A stretch of 64,000 nucleotides of DNA from Tetrapyrgos nigripes (Eukaryota > Basidiomycota > Agaricomycetes > Agaricales > Campanellaceae): contig JAACJM010000015.1 of the NCBI GenBank assembly GCA_013368315.1, positions 806,001 through 870,000 of the forward strand, read 5' to 3'. A program made the translations under genes and the position numbers. Below the pieces are notes generated by a model. It was not told the origin of the DNA. It searched no databases and worked only from the letters and a program-made list of their open reading frames with translations. Every line of letters starts with the position of its first letter. Within the stretch, counting starts at the first letter, position 1. Positions 47,633-60,845 of this stretch are shown here, in pieces.

Positions 47633-49746
47633 GTGAAGGATGTGGGATTCTAGGAGGAGATGATGATGAAAGGTGGAGAACAAAGAACAAGCCAACAAAA
47701 CGCAGGAGGCCACGTGTTTGGTCGCCCTGTTATATATCCTGTTACATGCCGCCACCGCGAGTCTCGACCGCTTCTTAACTTCTTTCTCATCACACACCAA
47801 TCACACACTCATTATTGTCAAAAGTGGCCCTCATTTCGCTATCTCGGGCGACAACGTCGTTCAAAGTGTTTTGTCACTCCTCTCCAAGTTTACCAACGAA
47901 CTCGGTCAAACTGCGGGCATAATGCGAAAGTGATCCAAAGCGAACCAAAGAACTGTCTCCCACTCGCCGATTTCACACAATATAAAGTACTCGTGTGCTT
48001 CCTAGCTTTATGTACAATAAAAGCTGTCTTGCAATTGCTAGGATACTCATCCAGTCTTGCTGCTATCTCATTTCTCAGAATACTCTGGGCTTCTAGTGCG
48101 GCACTGGTTACGAGGAATTGCAGGGACGCGGACGGTCGAAGATCAGGTGGCTTCAGCATATCACCATCATCGCCATGATATCCCTCTCTAGTCCCCGACG
48201 GCCACAATAATTAGTACTTCCCCACCTTTTGCGCCGCACCAGGACCGTTTTCGGAAACGCTCGAAGCTGCTTCAGTCCGTTTGTGTTATTTGCAGTCATA
48301 AATACAGGTAGATGCCCGTAGATGCGGTCGGTGCTGCCAGTGTGTCTGTGCATAGGTCTGTGCAGCCTCTTATTGCTCCGCAGCCGGTCACCCTTATTTT
48401 CACGTTTATCATTCATCAATGTTTAGGGCCTTGAGCGGTGCATATAGCTTGTCAAACCAGTACGACCTACCCGAGGCTAATGTCAGAATAGTATATGTGG
48501 CTGGCCTCCCTTCTCATTTACTCACAATTGGTACACTTCACCACCCCAGATGTACATGCACGTATGTATTCGCTGTTACCACAGCCCATATTTCAGTAGA
48601 CCTCCCTTGCTTAGGTCCCCGTTTGGTTGGACTCTAGCGATGATGCTGACGACCAAGGTGTTCGCGATATCTGCACCTCACAAAATGGGAAAAAAAAAAC
48701 TGTCCGACAAAGACGAGGTGGTTGGATTCTGGCTTCTGGAATAGTAATTCCAATGTTCATAGAAATTGTCCATCATGAAAAGTATATATACACATGTACT
48801 TATGTATGGATGGAAGGAAGTATTAGCCCGTAAAACCCAACGCATAAACACCTGACGGGGACATCCCAATGTAGCCTGTCCGACCCTACTACCACGCCAC
48901 CAAGCCACAGACACGACGCGGAGCCCTCTCACGACAACTCACCTTCCCTAGGTTTTGCTCTGAAACAAAACCCCAAGGAAAGGTGGTGACGAGAGGACTA
49001 AAAAACACAAGGAGAGTCCAAATACCCTAGAAAATACTGAGTGGACCAGAGTCAAGGGAAAGAAAAGAAAGAAAACATGATCGTAAGGAACTTATATGCT
49101 TGTAATGGTAAGAAAAACAACAACAGTGAGAAGAGTGAGTTAATGAAGAATGACTGATAGCACAATTGGATTGGAATGATTATGAGAAGAGAAAAAGAAA
49201 AAGAGTTCGTATTTGTGACATTGAAGGACACGGGCGCTGAACAATGGATATGTGATTCTGAATCATGACGAGGAAAATGGGAAACGAGGCAGCCGATCAC
49301 CCTCCCTCTCCGAAGATCAGGAAGTTAACCAGCGTAAATAGAAAAAGCGTCCGTGTCGAATAGTAATAGAAAGGCTACTCTTAGCCAAGTAATGGTGCAG
49401 GTGTAATGTAGATCTGAATCTGCTTGGATGTGAACCTCTTCAACTTGAGAGGTGGGATGGCGCCAATAATGTGTAGCAGAATGAGACAATGTTGACTGGC
49501 GGAGGCCAGCATGACGTGAACAACTCCTCGTTGAGACAGCAGAACCGTGGCGTGCCCCAACCTTTCCTGCTGTTGCCTCCAAACAATGCCTACCAGCAGA
49601 AACTCCCACAACGCAGTGCTAGCACGCGCGTGCTCCTACAACACACTAGGCGATACTCCCGTTGCAACTACCCTCCACCCCCACATCGCCAGTGACACCA
49701 GGACCGACAAAGGCAAACGTACGCAACTACCGAATGCTAAGGCCAT
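47633..49746. other. Spacer between CK1 copies 2 and 3
   Basis: About 2.1 kb containing the promoter of copy 2, one copy of the hairpin-like repeat (48917-48998) and the 3' flank of copy 3. No gene recognised on either strand. Confidence 0.55.
48917..48998. repeat. Fourth copy of the CK1-spacer repeat (R4)
   Basis: Reads CGCGGAGCCCTCTCACGACA, a variable centre, then AAGGTGGTGACGAGAGGAC. It lies about 750 bases downstream of the copy 3 stop, matching the R3 position (about 790 bases) relative to copy 2. Confidence 0.75.
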
Positions 49747-50987
49747 TTACCAAATTTCAGCATCCCGACCACGACGCTGTTGACCAACAGCACCCGGAGT
49801 AGCTTGCTGCTGACGAGTGTGAGATCGGAGCCTACAAATAATGGTAAGATTCTGGGTGACTAAATAAATGGAAAGAAAACACATTTACATCCTGTCGCTC
49901 TGGCGATGCTCCTCGTCTTCATTAACGACCTTGCGCCTGCCTGTACCACCTTTGCTAGATCCGGCGCCATCCTCCTGAGTTCTCTGTACGCTCCAGTCGA
50001 AGACGTAATCGTACTGGTAGCCTTCACGGACAAAGAGGTCACGGAAAAGTTTGCGGAGATAGGAGTAGTCAGGTTTGTCGTCAAAGCGAAGAGCACGAGT
50101 GTAGTTCAGGAAGATGCCGAATTCGTTGGGGAATCCGCGGCAGAGCAAGTCAGTCGGAGTGGTCATCTTCTTCTCCATGATGCGATCGTATTTCTGCTTC
50201 TTGGTAGCAGCTTTCAGACCTTGCCATGGGAGAGCACCACGAAGGAAGTACATGAGGACGTAAGCGAGGGACTCGAGGTCATCACGACGAGCCTGCTCAA
50301 CACCCAAGTGAGTGTTGATGGAGGTGTAACGGGCGGTACCCGTCAAGTTCTTGTTCTCTCTGTAGGGAATATGGAGGTGGGTCTTTGGGTCGCGGAATTT
50401 CTTTGCGAGACCAAAATCGATCACGTTGACCTGGTTTCCGCGCTTACCAATGCCCATCAAGAAGTTGTCGGGTTTGATGTCACGGTGAATGAAGTTGCGC
50501 GAATGAATGTACTCGATGCGAGAAATCTGTAACAATGTCGTTAGCGCTGGTCAAAGCTATTGAACACTGATGGCTCACCAACTGATCAGCCAGGAGGAGG
50601 ACAGTCTTAAGACTAAACTTCCGGTTGCAAAAGTTGAAAAGGTCCTCAAGAGACGGACCGAGCAGATCGAGAACCATGGCGTTATAATCACATTCGGTTC
50701 CAAACCACCGGACAAAAGGGACGCCAACGCCACCAGCGAGGGTCTTGTACACCTTCGACTCGTACTCGAGCTGGGGATGTTTGGCCTTGACGGACTCAAG
50801 CTTGATGGCAACCTCCTCTCCGGAAATGATGTTTATTCCGAGATAAATGTCCCCTAAAAAATGTCAGCAACGGTGAATCGCACAGTCGGAACTCGGACAC
50901 ACCAAAGGAGCCAGAACCTATTTTCTTTCCCAGTCTGTACTTTCCACCCACTCGCAAGTCTAATCTGTGAGAGCCATTGTCTGTCAT
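49747..50987 (-). CDS. Casein kinase 1 (Hrr25/CK1-delta-like), copy 3
   Basis: Starts [20 protein letters not shown] with the same exon structure as copy 2. Differences in the kinase domain are few (for example NAMVLD versus NAMVMD, DNFLMG versus DNFVMG), while nucleotide differences are mostly silent. The linker reads [20 protein letters not shown]. The final exon (donor GTAAAT, acceptor TTGTAG) gives [20 protein letters not shown] and RDAEIW*. No tandem duplication at the stop. CK1 kinases of this type are constitutively active and regulated mainly by location and C-terminal autophosphorylation (family knowledge). Confidence 0.93.
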
Positions 50988-52592
50988 CGTAAATGATACA
51001 AGGTCTGAAGGTAGCTGTGGAAGCAAAAACACCAGTCAATAAATGGACTAGGGATATCGATGGAAAAAACGCAGATGACGCTAGGCTTATATACCGGTAT
51101 AGCGCCGAGGCAGGGAAGCGTGTGGGTCAGGCTTAGCCGGCGACACACGTAATGAACCAGATCATCCACCATCATCAACAGCAGTGTGAAAGGAGTTCGC
51201 GACAGCGTTTGAACCGCAGCCCTCCAATCATGACCAGTCATCAGAAGACCTCTTTACAATCCCACCGCCATTCCAACATTGCGTCCGAGACCGCCTGAGA
51301 GAGTCTGAAGGGCCATAAGGAGACTGCGAGGACGCAATGGTACGATGATCTGGCGGAACCAGTAACAGCAGAACCCAGACAAGAAAGATGACTCACATTG
51401 GAAAAGAGTAGAAACAAGAGGATGAGAGTGTAAGAGAGGAAGTGGAGTAGGAAACAGGATGACGGAGTTTGTTGTTCAACTCTTGATGTGCGCAATATAG
51501 CCAGCGGAGTTTGAATCCCTTTATGTCCCTCTTGGCGCCGCCGTCCGGTCATTCCATTTGTTCTTTGCTTTCCCGCCATTCTCTTTTCCCTCTCTGCTGG
51601 CTTTTTGCTCGCTGTTCGCTTCTTTTTCAGTGCTCTGCTCAAGCTCCGTATCATTATGCTTTTAGTTGCTTTGGCTTCTCACTCTGCAACCCTCGGCTGT
51701 TCAACCTCACCCGCAACATATCTAATCTATCAGAAGTTTCGCTGGACATGTGGCACCACCAATTTTTACTGCACCCTAGACCTCCGCAGGGCTCGCAGAA
51801 AACCCTCACATGGTGTCTTTGACGCTACCTGAAGGCTGTGTAACGAACATGCTCGACATCGGTATATGTTCCGGGCACTCAGCCGTCTTGATGTTTTACG
51901 AACAAACCCCTGCTTCTTTCATTCATCGTTGTGGACAGTTGATGGAGCAAACACCTTCCTTTAGTGATCTGTGGGCCACGCTGCTCAATTCGGATCACTT
52001 CTCTTGACACGGCTTTCTAACACCGGTTGTTCACCTATGATAAATCCCGTTTTGCTCTAATGCAACTCACAGCTCATTGCCTTGATGCTCATGTAGACTG
52101 GGGCTTCTCGCTGCTGGTACTGCACAACTCGGCCGCCACCTATGTGGCTGCTTGAACGGAGAAGCGATTATTTGGCAGGATGCCTGATGCTACTGTTCAT
52201 CATGAACCTTATCTCTTTGGCCTTTTAGCTTGTTGTGGAAGGGATGGCTTTTCCCTCTTTATGTACTGGTAGAAATAATTTGCAATGATAATCGTTTATA
52301 CCGAACATCGAAACAGTAGTACTATGTACCAGTGTGATAGCGCGAGCCCTCAGTATTTTTGAATGAGGTACCCATGGTATCGTATTACACACGTGGTGTT
52401 GTGAAGAGTTGATTGAGGAGTTGATCATTTTTACGGTCTCACCCTTAGCTACAGCTACTGCCTTCTCTTGGTTTCCACCATCCCTCCTTTGCTCCTGACG
52501 CCCTTCTTTCCAGACCATTTTCTCCGGTCGTCCACTCCCTTCTCTTAATTGGAAATCCAAGAGAGCGTTGATCGTTTTCTCAATTTCGAAGT
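50988..52592. promoter_or_regulatory. Divergent intergenic region (CK1 copy 3 minus, chitin synthase plus)
   Basis: About 1.6 kb containing both promoters and 5' leaders. Several short ORFs (for example 51241-51654 minus) lack recognisable sequence. No repeat or RNA gene supported. Confidence 0.45.
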
Positions 52593-55500
52593 ATGGCCTA
52601 CCAACAACGTCCAGGTCCAGATCCATACTACTCCCAACCTCACCATAACAACTATGGCAATTACAACTCATACTCCTCTGGCAATATGGGTGGTGCTCCG
52701 GACTATCCTCCCTCTCATCATGATCATGATATGAGCTGGGAGACGAAATCTTATACCAGCACACACGCAGGTTCTCAAGTCCATCTCAATCCCTACGAGA
52801 TGAACCAGGTCAACCATCCACCTGTGCCAGCAATGCCTTACGGCGCACCCGACTACCCACCTATGCAGCAAAGACCTGGGATGTATCACAATCAAAGCTC
52901 AGCAGGTTACTCCGTGGCTAGAGAGAAGATGATGAAGCGTCGCTCTGTTCGTCAAGTCGAGCTTTTCCAAGGAAATCTGGTTCTCGACGTCCCCGTTCCC
53001 TCCCACATCGTACCCTCCGGAAAACAAGGCCAAGAGGAGATGACGAAGATGCGTTACACAGCAGCAACCTGTGACCCCGACGACTTCATGGCTAAGCGTT
53101 ACTCCCTTCGGCAATATCTATGGAACAGACAGACTGAGCTGTTCATCGTTATGACCATGTACAACGAAGACGAAATCTTGTTTTGCAAGACGATGAACGC
53201 GTGAGTCTCGTCTGTTTGATTGACAACGATCAGGTTTTGATTCTCATTCTTCTTTTGCTAAGGGTCATCAAAAACATAGCCCATCTCTGTTCGAGAGATC
53301 GTTCCAAGATGTGGGGTCCAGAGGGATGGAAGAAGGTTGTCGTCTGTGTTGTCTCCGATGGAAGAAGCAAGATCAACAAGCGAACTCTGCAAGTCCTCAG
53401 TCTTGTGAGTGTTATCCAACTCACACCCTCAATGTGCTCAATCCTCTATAGATGGGCTGCTACCAAGAAGGTATTGCCAAAGACTCAGTCGGCGGTAAAG
53501 ATGTCACTGCGCATATCTTCGAGTGAGTGGACCCGTCAACCTCCTATCTGTACAACTGTCTTAAAAAAGTCTCCAAGGTACACATCCAACGTCATTGTGA
53601 CGGATACCGGCGAAGTATCGCAGGGCTCGTGTCCTGTACAGATTGTCTTCTGTCTCAAGGAGCAGAACAAGAAGAAACTCAACAGTCACCGATGGTTCTT
53701 CAACGCCTTCGGTCCTCTTATCAGGCCCAATGGTAAGTTTGATGCTTATCCACACAGTCTTATCGTCTCACATCTGACTCCGTGCGCAGTCTGTGTTCTC
53801 CTTGATGTCGGCACTAAGCCCACGGGTACTTCTATTTATGAACTCTGGAAATGTTTCGACAAGCATTCAAATGTTGGAGGTGCTTGTGGAGAGTGAGTTG
53901 GACTATCCGTCTGCTCGAGAATTCACCAACTCAGTTTTTACTCTCAGGATTTGTGTCGACACCGGCCGAGGCTGCTCCCTCCTCCTAACCAGCCCCTTAG
54001 CTGCGTCTCAAAACTTTGAGGTATTTTTGTGCTCTCATCTATTTTTATATCTTTGCTCACTGTTTTCGCTTTTTATAGTATAAAATGTCCAATATCCTTG
54101 ACAAGCCTCTGGAGGTATGTTATGACTCCTTATGATCGATAATTTTTATAACTAACGACCTTTATTAATTCATTAGAGTGTCTTTGGTTACATTTCCGTT
54201 CTTCCTGGTGCCTTCAGCGCCTACCGTTACAAGGCTCTCCAGAATGGCCCAGATGGCAAAGGTCCTCTTGCCTCCTACTTCAAGGGAGAGACCATGCACG
54301 CTGGTGGTGCAAACGGTGCAGGGCTTTTCGAGAGGAACATGTATCTTGCTGAAGATCGTATTCTTTGCTTTGAGATCGTCACGAAGAAGAGGGAAGGTTG
54401 GGTGTAAGTTATGTCCTTGTCAGTGGCAACTCCGTCTGATTTTTTCCCCTCTCTTTTTCCAGACTCAAATACGTCAAGAGTGCCAAAGCCGCTACCGATG
54501 TGCCCACTACCGTCCCTGAATTCATTTCCCAACGTCGCCGTTGGCTGAACGGATCCTTGTTTGCATCCGTTCATGCTACTGTCTTTTGGTTCAGAATTTG
54601 GACTTCTGGCCAGAACTTCTTCAGGAAAATTATTCTTACTGTGTGTTGGACCGTCACCTCTGTTTTTGACATGTAGATGCTCATCTATCACATACAGTTC
54701 GAGTTCATCTACAACGCCGTGCAGCTTTTGTTCACCTGGACCTCTCTCGCCAACTACTACCTTGCTTTCTTCTTCGTATGTCCCTCATGCTCCCTGCTTC
54801 GTTGATGTGTTGTTCACTTATTTTTCTTTGGTAGCTGATCTCCTCCGCCACGTCTGACCCCAAGAGCGATGCCTTCAGCTTCATGGCCCAAGGTGCCGGT
54901 AAAGACGTCTTTGAAGTATTCTTAAAGCTTTACATCGGTATCATCTTCGTGGTCTTGGTTTGTTCTTTGGGTAACCGACCACAGGTAAGTACCTTTCTTT
55001 TCTTCTTTCTCTGTAATCCTCGTCAACCTCAACGTCATCCATTGACAGGGTTCCAAATGGACATACACACTCGCCATCTTTCTCTTCGGTCTATGCAGCA
55101 TCATTACAGTCTATTGCGCCGCTTATACCGTCTGGCTTGCTGTCCCGCATAGTTCTGCAGGCTGGTCGAATTTCGGACAACTTTTGAAGGATACTCCTGC
55201 TCTTCAAGACATCGTCGTCGCTTTGGCAGCTACCTATGGGCTGTACTTTATCTGCTCGTTCATGCATTTCGAGCCTTGGCATATGTTTACGAGTTTCCTC
55301 CAGTACACGTTCTTCATGCCTTCTTGTGAGTGTTAATCGTTATTCCTTCACGTTGATGGAGGATAGGATGCTAACGGTTGAATGGTATTGTAGATGTTAA
55401 CATTCTGAGTACGTCGAATAATCTAGTTTGCACAGGTAATTGGTACTGATCCTGACCTTTCTGTGGTGCATCAGTGATGTACGCCATGTGTAACTTGCAC

Positions 55501-56215
55501 GATGTTACCTGGTGAGTTACACTTCGTTTCTTTTTCTTTCTTTGGATGGCGATCTTGCGCCGCATTGCCTCACCGTGCCCGTAGCCTGCCAACGGGGAAC
55601 GGACACGGTCGGCTTTGATTCAAAACCATCACGCTAACTTGTGATCTTTTCCCTAGGGGAACCAAAGGTGATAACGGCTCATCAAAAGATCTCGGCGGTG
55701 CCAAGAAAGTCAAAGGGGACGATGGCAAAGAGATGATGGAAGTCGAGATACCCACTGCCAAAGAAGATGTTGAACAACTTTGGCAAGCCGCAAAGAGTTC
55801 GTTAAAGATCAAACCTCCTGAAGAAAAGGAACATCGTGATGCTGCTACAAAACAAGCGGATCATGATAGGAATAGTAGGACGAATGTGGTTTTGGCTTGG
55901 GTTGGGACAAATATGTGCGTATCATTTTTGACACACGTTGATTGGTTTCTGACAGTTTTGATTGATTGATTAGGTTGATGATCCTTGTCTTCACCTCCAA
56001 GGCCTTCACGGACTTTGTGCAGAACCATATCATTAACACTTCCAACTCCAACTTTAACCCCTACCTGTCATTCTTGTTCATTGCATTGTGAGTGTTTGAG
56101 CGCAGCGCCTTGTAATATTTACAAACTTTTTTTTTTCCTCCGCAGGGCTGGACTCTCCGCGATTCGTTTCGTGGGGTCGGCGCTATACCTGGTCTTCAGA
56201 CTCTTCGGGTTTTGA
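52593..56215 (+). CDS. Chitin synthase, class I-III (division 1)
   Basis: Polymerises UDP-GlcNAc into chitin at the plasma membrane for the cell wall. The N-terminal ~110 residues are disordered and rich in Gln, Pro, Tyr and Asn. The Chitin_synth_1N-type region [20 protein letters not shown] leads into the glycosyltransferase core: [105 protein letters not shown], and the signature [19 protein letters not shown]. Membrane segments follow (about five before a cytosolic segment with [20 protein letters not shown], and two at the end, [13 protein letters not shown] and [20 protein letters not shown]). The stop is after FRLFGF. There are at least ten short introns. About 900 aa. All catalytic motifs are present. 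Confidence 0.95.
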
Positions 56216-57008
56216 TCGCTGGTCGATTGATGATACCCATAGCGGAAAGGATTAGAAATGCCGGACGAAGAATGAGATTGAATCAATTTTTAGGATGTGT
56301 ATACTATTTTTTTGGAAGGAACTCTCTGGGTTTTAGGCCTACGGGTTACAATCTCTCTTTATTTCTAACATCCGTGGATGTGGATGCTTATGCTTGTTTC
56401 GTTTCGTTCTTGAATTGAGTATCTAGTTGTGTTTCGTCTTTTTCACCTTTGCCGCTTGCTTGGGTTGTGTCGTGTACGGTATATCATACTCGATGGAATA
56501 ATGCAGCGGACTATTGTTTTGCATTCCTAACCCCACTCGTCGATCACACATACGCTAGCACGTACGCTATAGCATATATGGGCGGTTTATTGTATGAACT
56601 GGTGATGTTTCCCACGGTCTGATTGACAGTTGTGCTGGAAAACTTGGGTGGTTTGAAGAGCACTACGAGGTCTAATGTCTGTCGTAGACTCTTAACTCGA
56701 ACTGCCTTTCCTCGTATTCTTTTCGTATCAAGACTAGCTTTTGGCGGTGCTCTTTGAGGTCCTGTTTGAACCTGGGGTCATTTCTCTGGTTTCCTAGTGC
56801 GTCTGCAAATTTGAGTCTACGTCGGTGCCTCGAACGCTAACTATCTTCTTTGATTGCATTGATGCTATAGCACTTCTCACATTGCCAAAGTTTATCTTGA
56901 ACGTATACGGGCCTTCCATTGCTAATTACTTCACGACTCCTGCACGGTTGCACCATTCCATTCCTTGACAGTTGAATATCCTATAAACTCCCTTTACAAC
57001 TCTTCATC
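56216..57008. other. Intergenic
   Basis: About 790 bases between the chitin synthase stop and the next plus-strand gene. Contains the 3' flank and the next promoter; no gene recognised. Confidence 0.45.
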
Positions 57009-60000
57009 ATGGCTAAAGATGACCTTACACCCATCCAGACGAGCCCGGAAGGTCTTTCGTCTCCGACGACCGATACGCTGTCCCCAACGTGGGCACCTCC
57101 GAAGTCACCGCTACCTCCATACAGGCTAGCCAAACTAGCCAATGCCCTCGGTGTCTCGACACCCATGCCTGCCATTCATGGTTTTGGTTTTGCTTCGCCC
57201 TCATCCCCGGCCTTCAATCAATTAGCCACTCCAGATATCCGACGCTCTCCCAGTCCTTCCGGATCCTCCTTCAGTTCATACCAATCGTCTACCTCAAAAT
57301 TTCTCCTTCACGTCATCCCTCCTGCTCACCTTCCCCATGATTCCAACTCTGTGGACTCTTCCACGCTTACGCCCCCACCTTCCGCGGCATCTGGTTATCA
57401 CACCCAGTTCCGACGTGGTACACTGGTTCCCGTGCATTCAACGCTACAGTCTCAGCTGCAGGCCATAGCGAAAGAGTATGCACTTCCAAGTACTGCCGGA
57501 CTCGTCCTCTACCTCGTTTCGAATCCCAATTCCGCATTATCTTCTCCTGATGAACCACCAGAGGAACCTGGACCTAGGTTATCAGAGGATATTTGGAAGC
57601 ATCTCTGGACGCGCGTTTGGAAGGCCGAAAGAGAGGAAGGAATGCCCGGTGCTTTACTTGGGTTGGGTATAGACATGAGCACACAGTCGACTCCGCCACC
57701 GTCGCAAGCTGGAGAGCACTACCAGTCAGCTACGCTCATTCCTATCCCGTGGAACCGACCCATCTCCACCATTTCCCTATCCTTCTCCTTCCTCGCCTTC
57801 GCCTTCCTCAGCGTCTGTTTCCCGGTCCAATTCAAAATCAACTGCATTCTCGTCGAGCTCTATTGATACTCCCAATACCTCGGAACCAGATGACATGTCC
57901 CGTGCGAATTCACTAGATCTGCCCGGACTCTCAGCACCTGGTATCATACCAATACTGGCAAAGGTCGAGTTCGACATTGACAAGAAGAAGGCGGGATGGT
58001 ATGTACCTTGGATGAGGAGTCGGACTCTGAACCATGCAAAGAGGATGAGGAGTAGGCAAACCAGTGGAGACGACACGTCGGAGTCTGGTGATGGTTCAGA
58101 TAGAAAACCACCTGTCATGCTGAAGCTACGAGCACAGACGGCTAGTCCTGTCTCGTTGGTTTCATCCTCTGCAGACTCTACACATCCTGCTGACGAATTA
58201 AATGCGGAATATGCTCGGTTGCAGGATGAACAAGCGTCCGAGGAAGATGAAGAAGTAAAAGACGAAGAATATGCTCGGTTGCAGGACGAACAGGCGTCCG
58301 AGGAAGATGAAGAAGTAAAAGACGAAGACGAAGACGAAGAGGGTGAAGAAGTAGAAGTAGAAGACGAAGAAGGCTCAAATGATGACGATGACGATGAGAC
58401 TGCTCGGGTGGCTTCGACAGGCAAGGATCCGTTGGTAGACGTCTTTGGGAGCGACGCTGACACTTGGGCAGATATGCGAGAAATTTCGGGTGCCAAGCGG
58501 AAATCTAAAGATCCAAATGTGGTTGAGCTTGCTTTAACTGGTGGAGATTTGGCGAATTTGGAAGAGTCTGATCATGAAGACAATGAGGGCGAGATGCTAG
58601 AAGGTGGTGATGTGGAAGAGGTTAAAGGCATAATGGAGCGGATGTCTCTAGAGTCAAGCTCTGGAAAGAATCAGCGTTCGCATGTTCCTACACCTCTGAC
58701 TCTTCATACACCCAGTCCGGCGGGGACAGAACTCGTCATACCTAATTCTAACTCGGGCTCGCGCGCCAGCACCTACCTACCGTACTTGGAGAAATCTCCT
58801 ACAGAAGATGAAGATGACCCGAAATCCCACCGCAGTCCTACGGAGTCTGGGAAGAGAGTTGGAGGGGTATTTGATGATCTTGATCTTGGTTTGGAACCTA
58901 GTCTTAGCGAAGACGTAGACCTAGACGTGAGTGAATCTCTGTCTGTGTCTTTTAAGGTGTCCTCTCAACCGATCTACGTCATTTCATTTAGTTTGATGGC
59001 CTCGAGATACCTAACGACCATCGCCAGAGCCAGTATATCCTCAAGGCACAACTTGATGAGATTGAGAGGGTACGTCACTTCATCTCGCCAGTTTCGTTTT
59101 TGGGTTCATGCTGATCACTTGATGAATATATCCATTTTTTGGAAATTAGAATCTCAATCAACTCTCTCCTCGAGCATTGAAAATCGACATTACGGATGAA
59201 CAGGAGAATGTTGTTTCTCTTCCCTTCCTTGTGCCCGCGAAAACGAATGCCGATGTGTTCCCTCCAACTCCGAAGAATGGTTCATTTGATATTCCTTCGT
59301 GAGTTGGATTTTTTCTTCATGTAAGAAGTCATTCCACGTGTAACTGATTCAACTTGGTAAAGGGATGGCCCACCCAAACAGTGGCCTGCAGTACCGTACT
59401 CTCAATTGAACGAAGAGGTCATGCCAGGTTCCGCCCCAACATCTTCCATACCTTCTCCTCCCCGTCTGGCTGTCAATGGAGTGACCACATCAGCTCCGAA
59501 AGCATTTGTCGCAAATCTCAACGATGACATTTCTTCAGAAACTCAGCAACGGAGAAAAGCTTTAGAAGACGAACTTCATCATTATCCGACCGTTGGATTA
59601 AAACGTGGAGAAACCACAGACTCGCCAATTATTCCGCTGTCTCCTGACCCATTCGGCCGCTACCCCTCTACGCCTGAACCTAGCACTAGCAGAAGCGGTT
59701 CGAGACAATCAGGGCCTGTTGGCCCTCGCGAACCCCATGTACCGTCTGTAAAAGACGCCGATTCAAAAGGCAGCCGATTCTCAATAGACTCAGTCAGCCA
59801 AGAGGTTGAGGACAAAAAGACGAACAACCGTACTACTATATTGAGTACGAAGGGCATCAGAAGATTGTGGAGGAGGAGTAACAATAAGTCTCTGTCCAAC
59901 ATCTCTGTTCATAGCGAAGACAAAGTTGTTCCAACTCCACCTCTATCTTCCAAATCTAAAACCTCCATGGACTCGCTCAACCCGCCTACTCCTGGTCTAT

Positions 60001-60845
60001 CTTCCGGACGTTCCTCACCGACACCATCGCGGCCTCCTCGTCCGTCAGAAGAAGACATGGATATTCCAGATATACCACCCCAAATGGCGATTCCTCTTCA
60101 TCCCGATTCAGGCCGGCCAGCACCTATGCCTATCATCGCCGCACAGATGCAGCGGGAAAGGTCCAGATCTGCACTGGACAACCTCCACTTTGACCAGGAA
60201 TCACCGTACCCGATGACGAGAAGATCGCCTGCCCCTCCTCCTCCTACGCCAAAGGAACCTTTCGTGCCTGGTGACGCATCAAGGACGAGTGTCAGAAAGT
60301 CTATCTTGAAATGGAAGGCGGGTACCTCAGCTGGAAGTGGCGGCAAGTCTAGTGTCGATTTGAGGAACGATTCGACTAATGGTGGAGCTACACCCGTCAC
60401 CCGTCCTGAACGGACAACGTCGTCGGCGCCTCGACCCCGTCGGCCTAGCCTGCTAAGCTTTGGTAGTTCCTCACGGCTTTCACAAACTTCTCCACCTCCG
60501 AGTATTCCCCCAAGTCCCCGGATACCAGAACAATATCTGAATCAGCAAAATACGAACGGTGCACATTTGCGGAGTGGGTCTTCAGCGACACATTTGACCA
60601 CGTCGTCTATTGAGACTAGGGTGGATTCACTCACGTCGTCCACGGCTCGGACGCAGTCTTCGAGGACTACGGTGAGGTCACCATCGCCATCTCATTCCAT
60701 GGCTTCGGGCAAATCGAGAACTTCGGAGGAAGGGTCGGATGCGAGGCCTAGTATAGACGAGTCGCAGTTTGAGATTGTTTCACCGCCAATGGGAGTTTCA
60801 CAACAGTTGTCGTATCCGTACCATGACCTCGACGCGCCTGCATAG
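57009..60845 (+). CDS. Large Ser/Pro-rich, mostly disordered fungal protein with acidic repeat
   Basis: Assembled from at least five exons to roughly 1,200 aa. The N-terminus MAKDDLTPIQTSPEGLSSPT leads into Ser/Pro-rich sequence. A better-ordered stretch is at about residues 125-215 (GTLVPVHSTLQSQLQAIAKE, PRLSEDIWKHLWTRVWKAER). An intron near 57657-57725 is needed to change frame. Next comes GIIPILAKVEFDIDKKKAGW and YVPWMRSRTL. An acidic region follows in which EYARLQDEQASEEDEEVKDE occurs twice in tandem (58207-58326). Later exons (introns near 58927-58992, 59070-59150, 59300-59362) give GLEIPNDHRQSQYILKAQLD, then a long Ser/Pro-rich tail with PPQMAIPLHPDSGRPAP and RKSILKWKAGTSAGSGGKSS, ending SYPYHDLDAPA. 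No catalytic domain recognised. Possibly a scaffold or polarity protein; that is a guess. Confidence 0.7.
58207..58326 (+). repeat. 60-base in-frame tandem duplication in acidic region
   Basis: Two 60-base units encode the same 20 residues (EYARLQDEQASEEDEEVKDE). They differ by only a few bases, so the duplication is recent. It lies inside the coding sequence and keeps the frame. Confidence 0.9.

Noticed and set aside
51241..51654. 137-codon minus-strand ORF
   Set aside because: Composition is basic then hydrophobic without family resemblance; it lies in a divergent promoter region.
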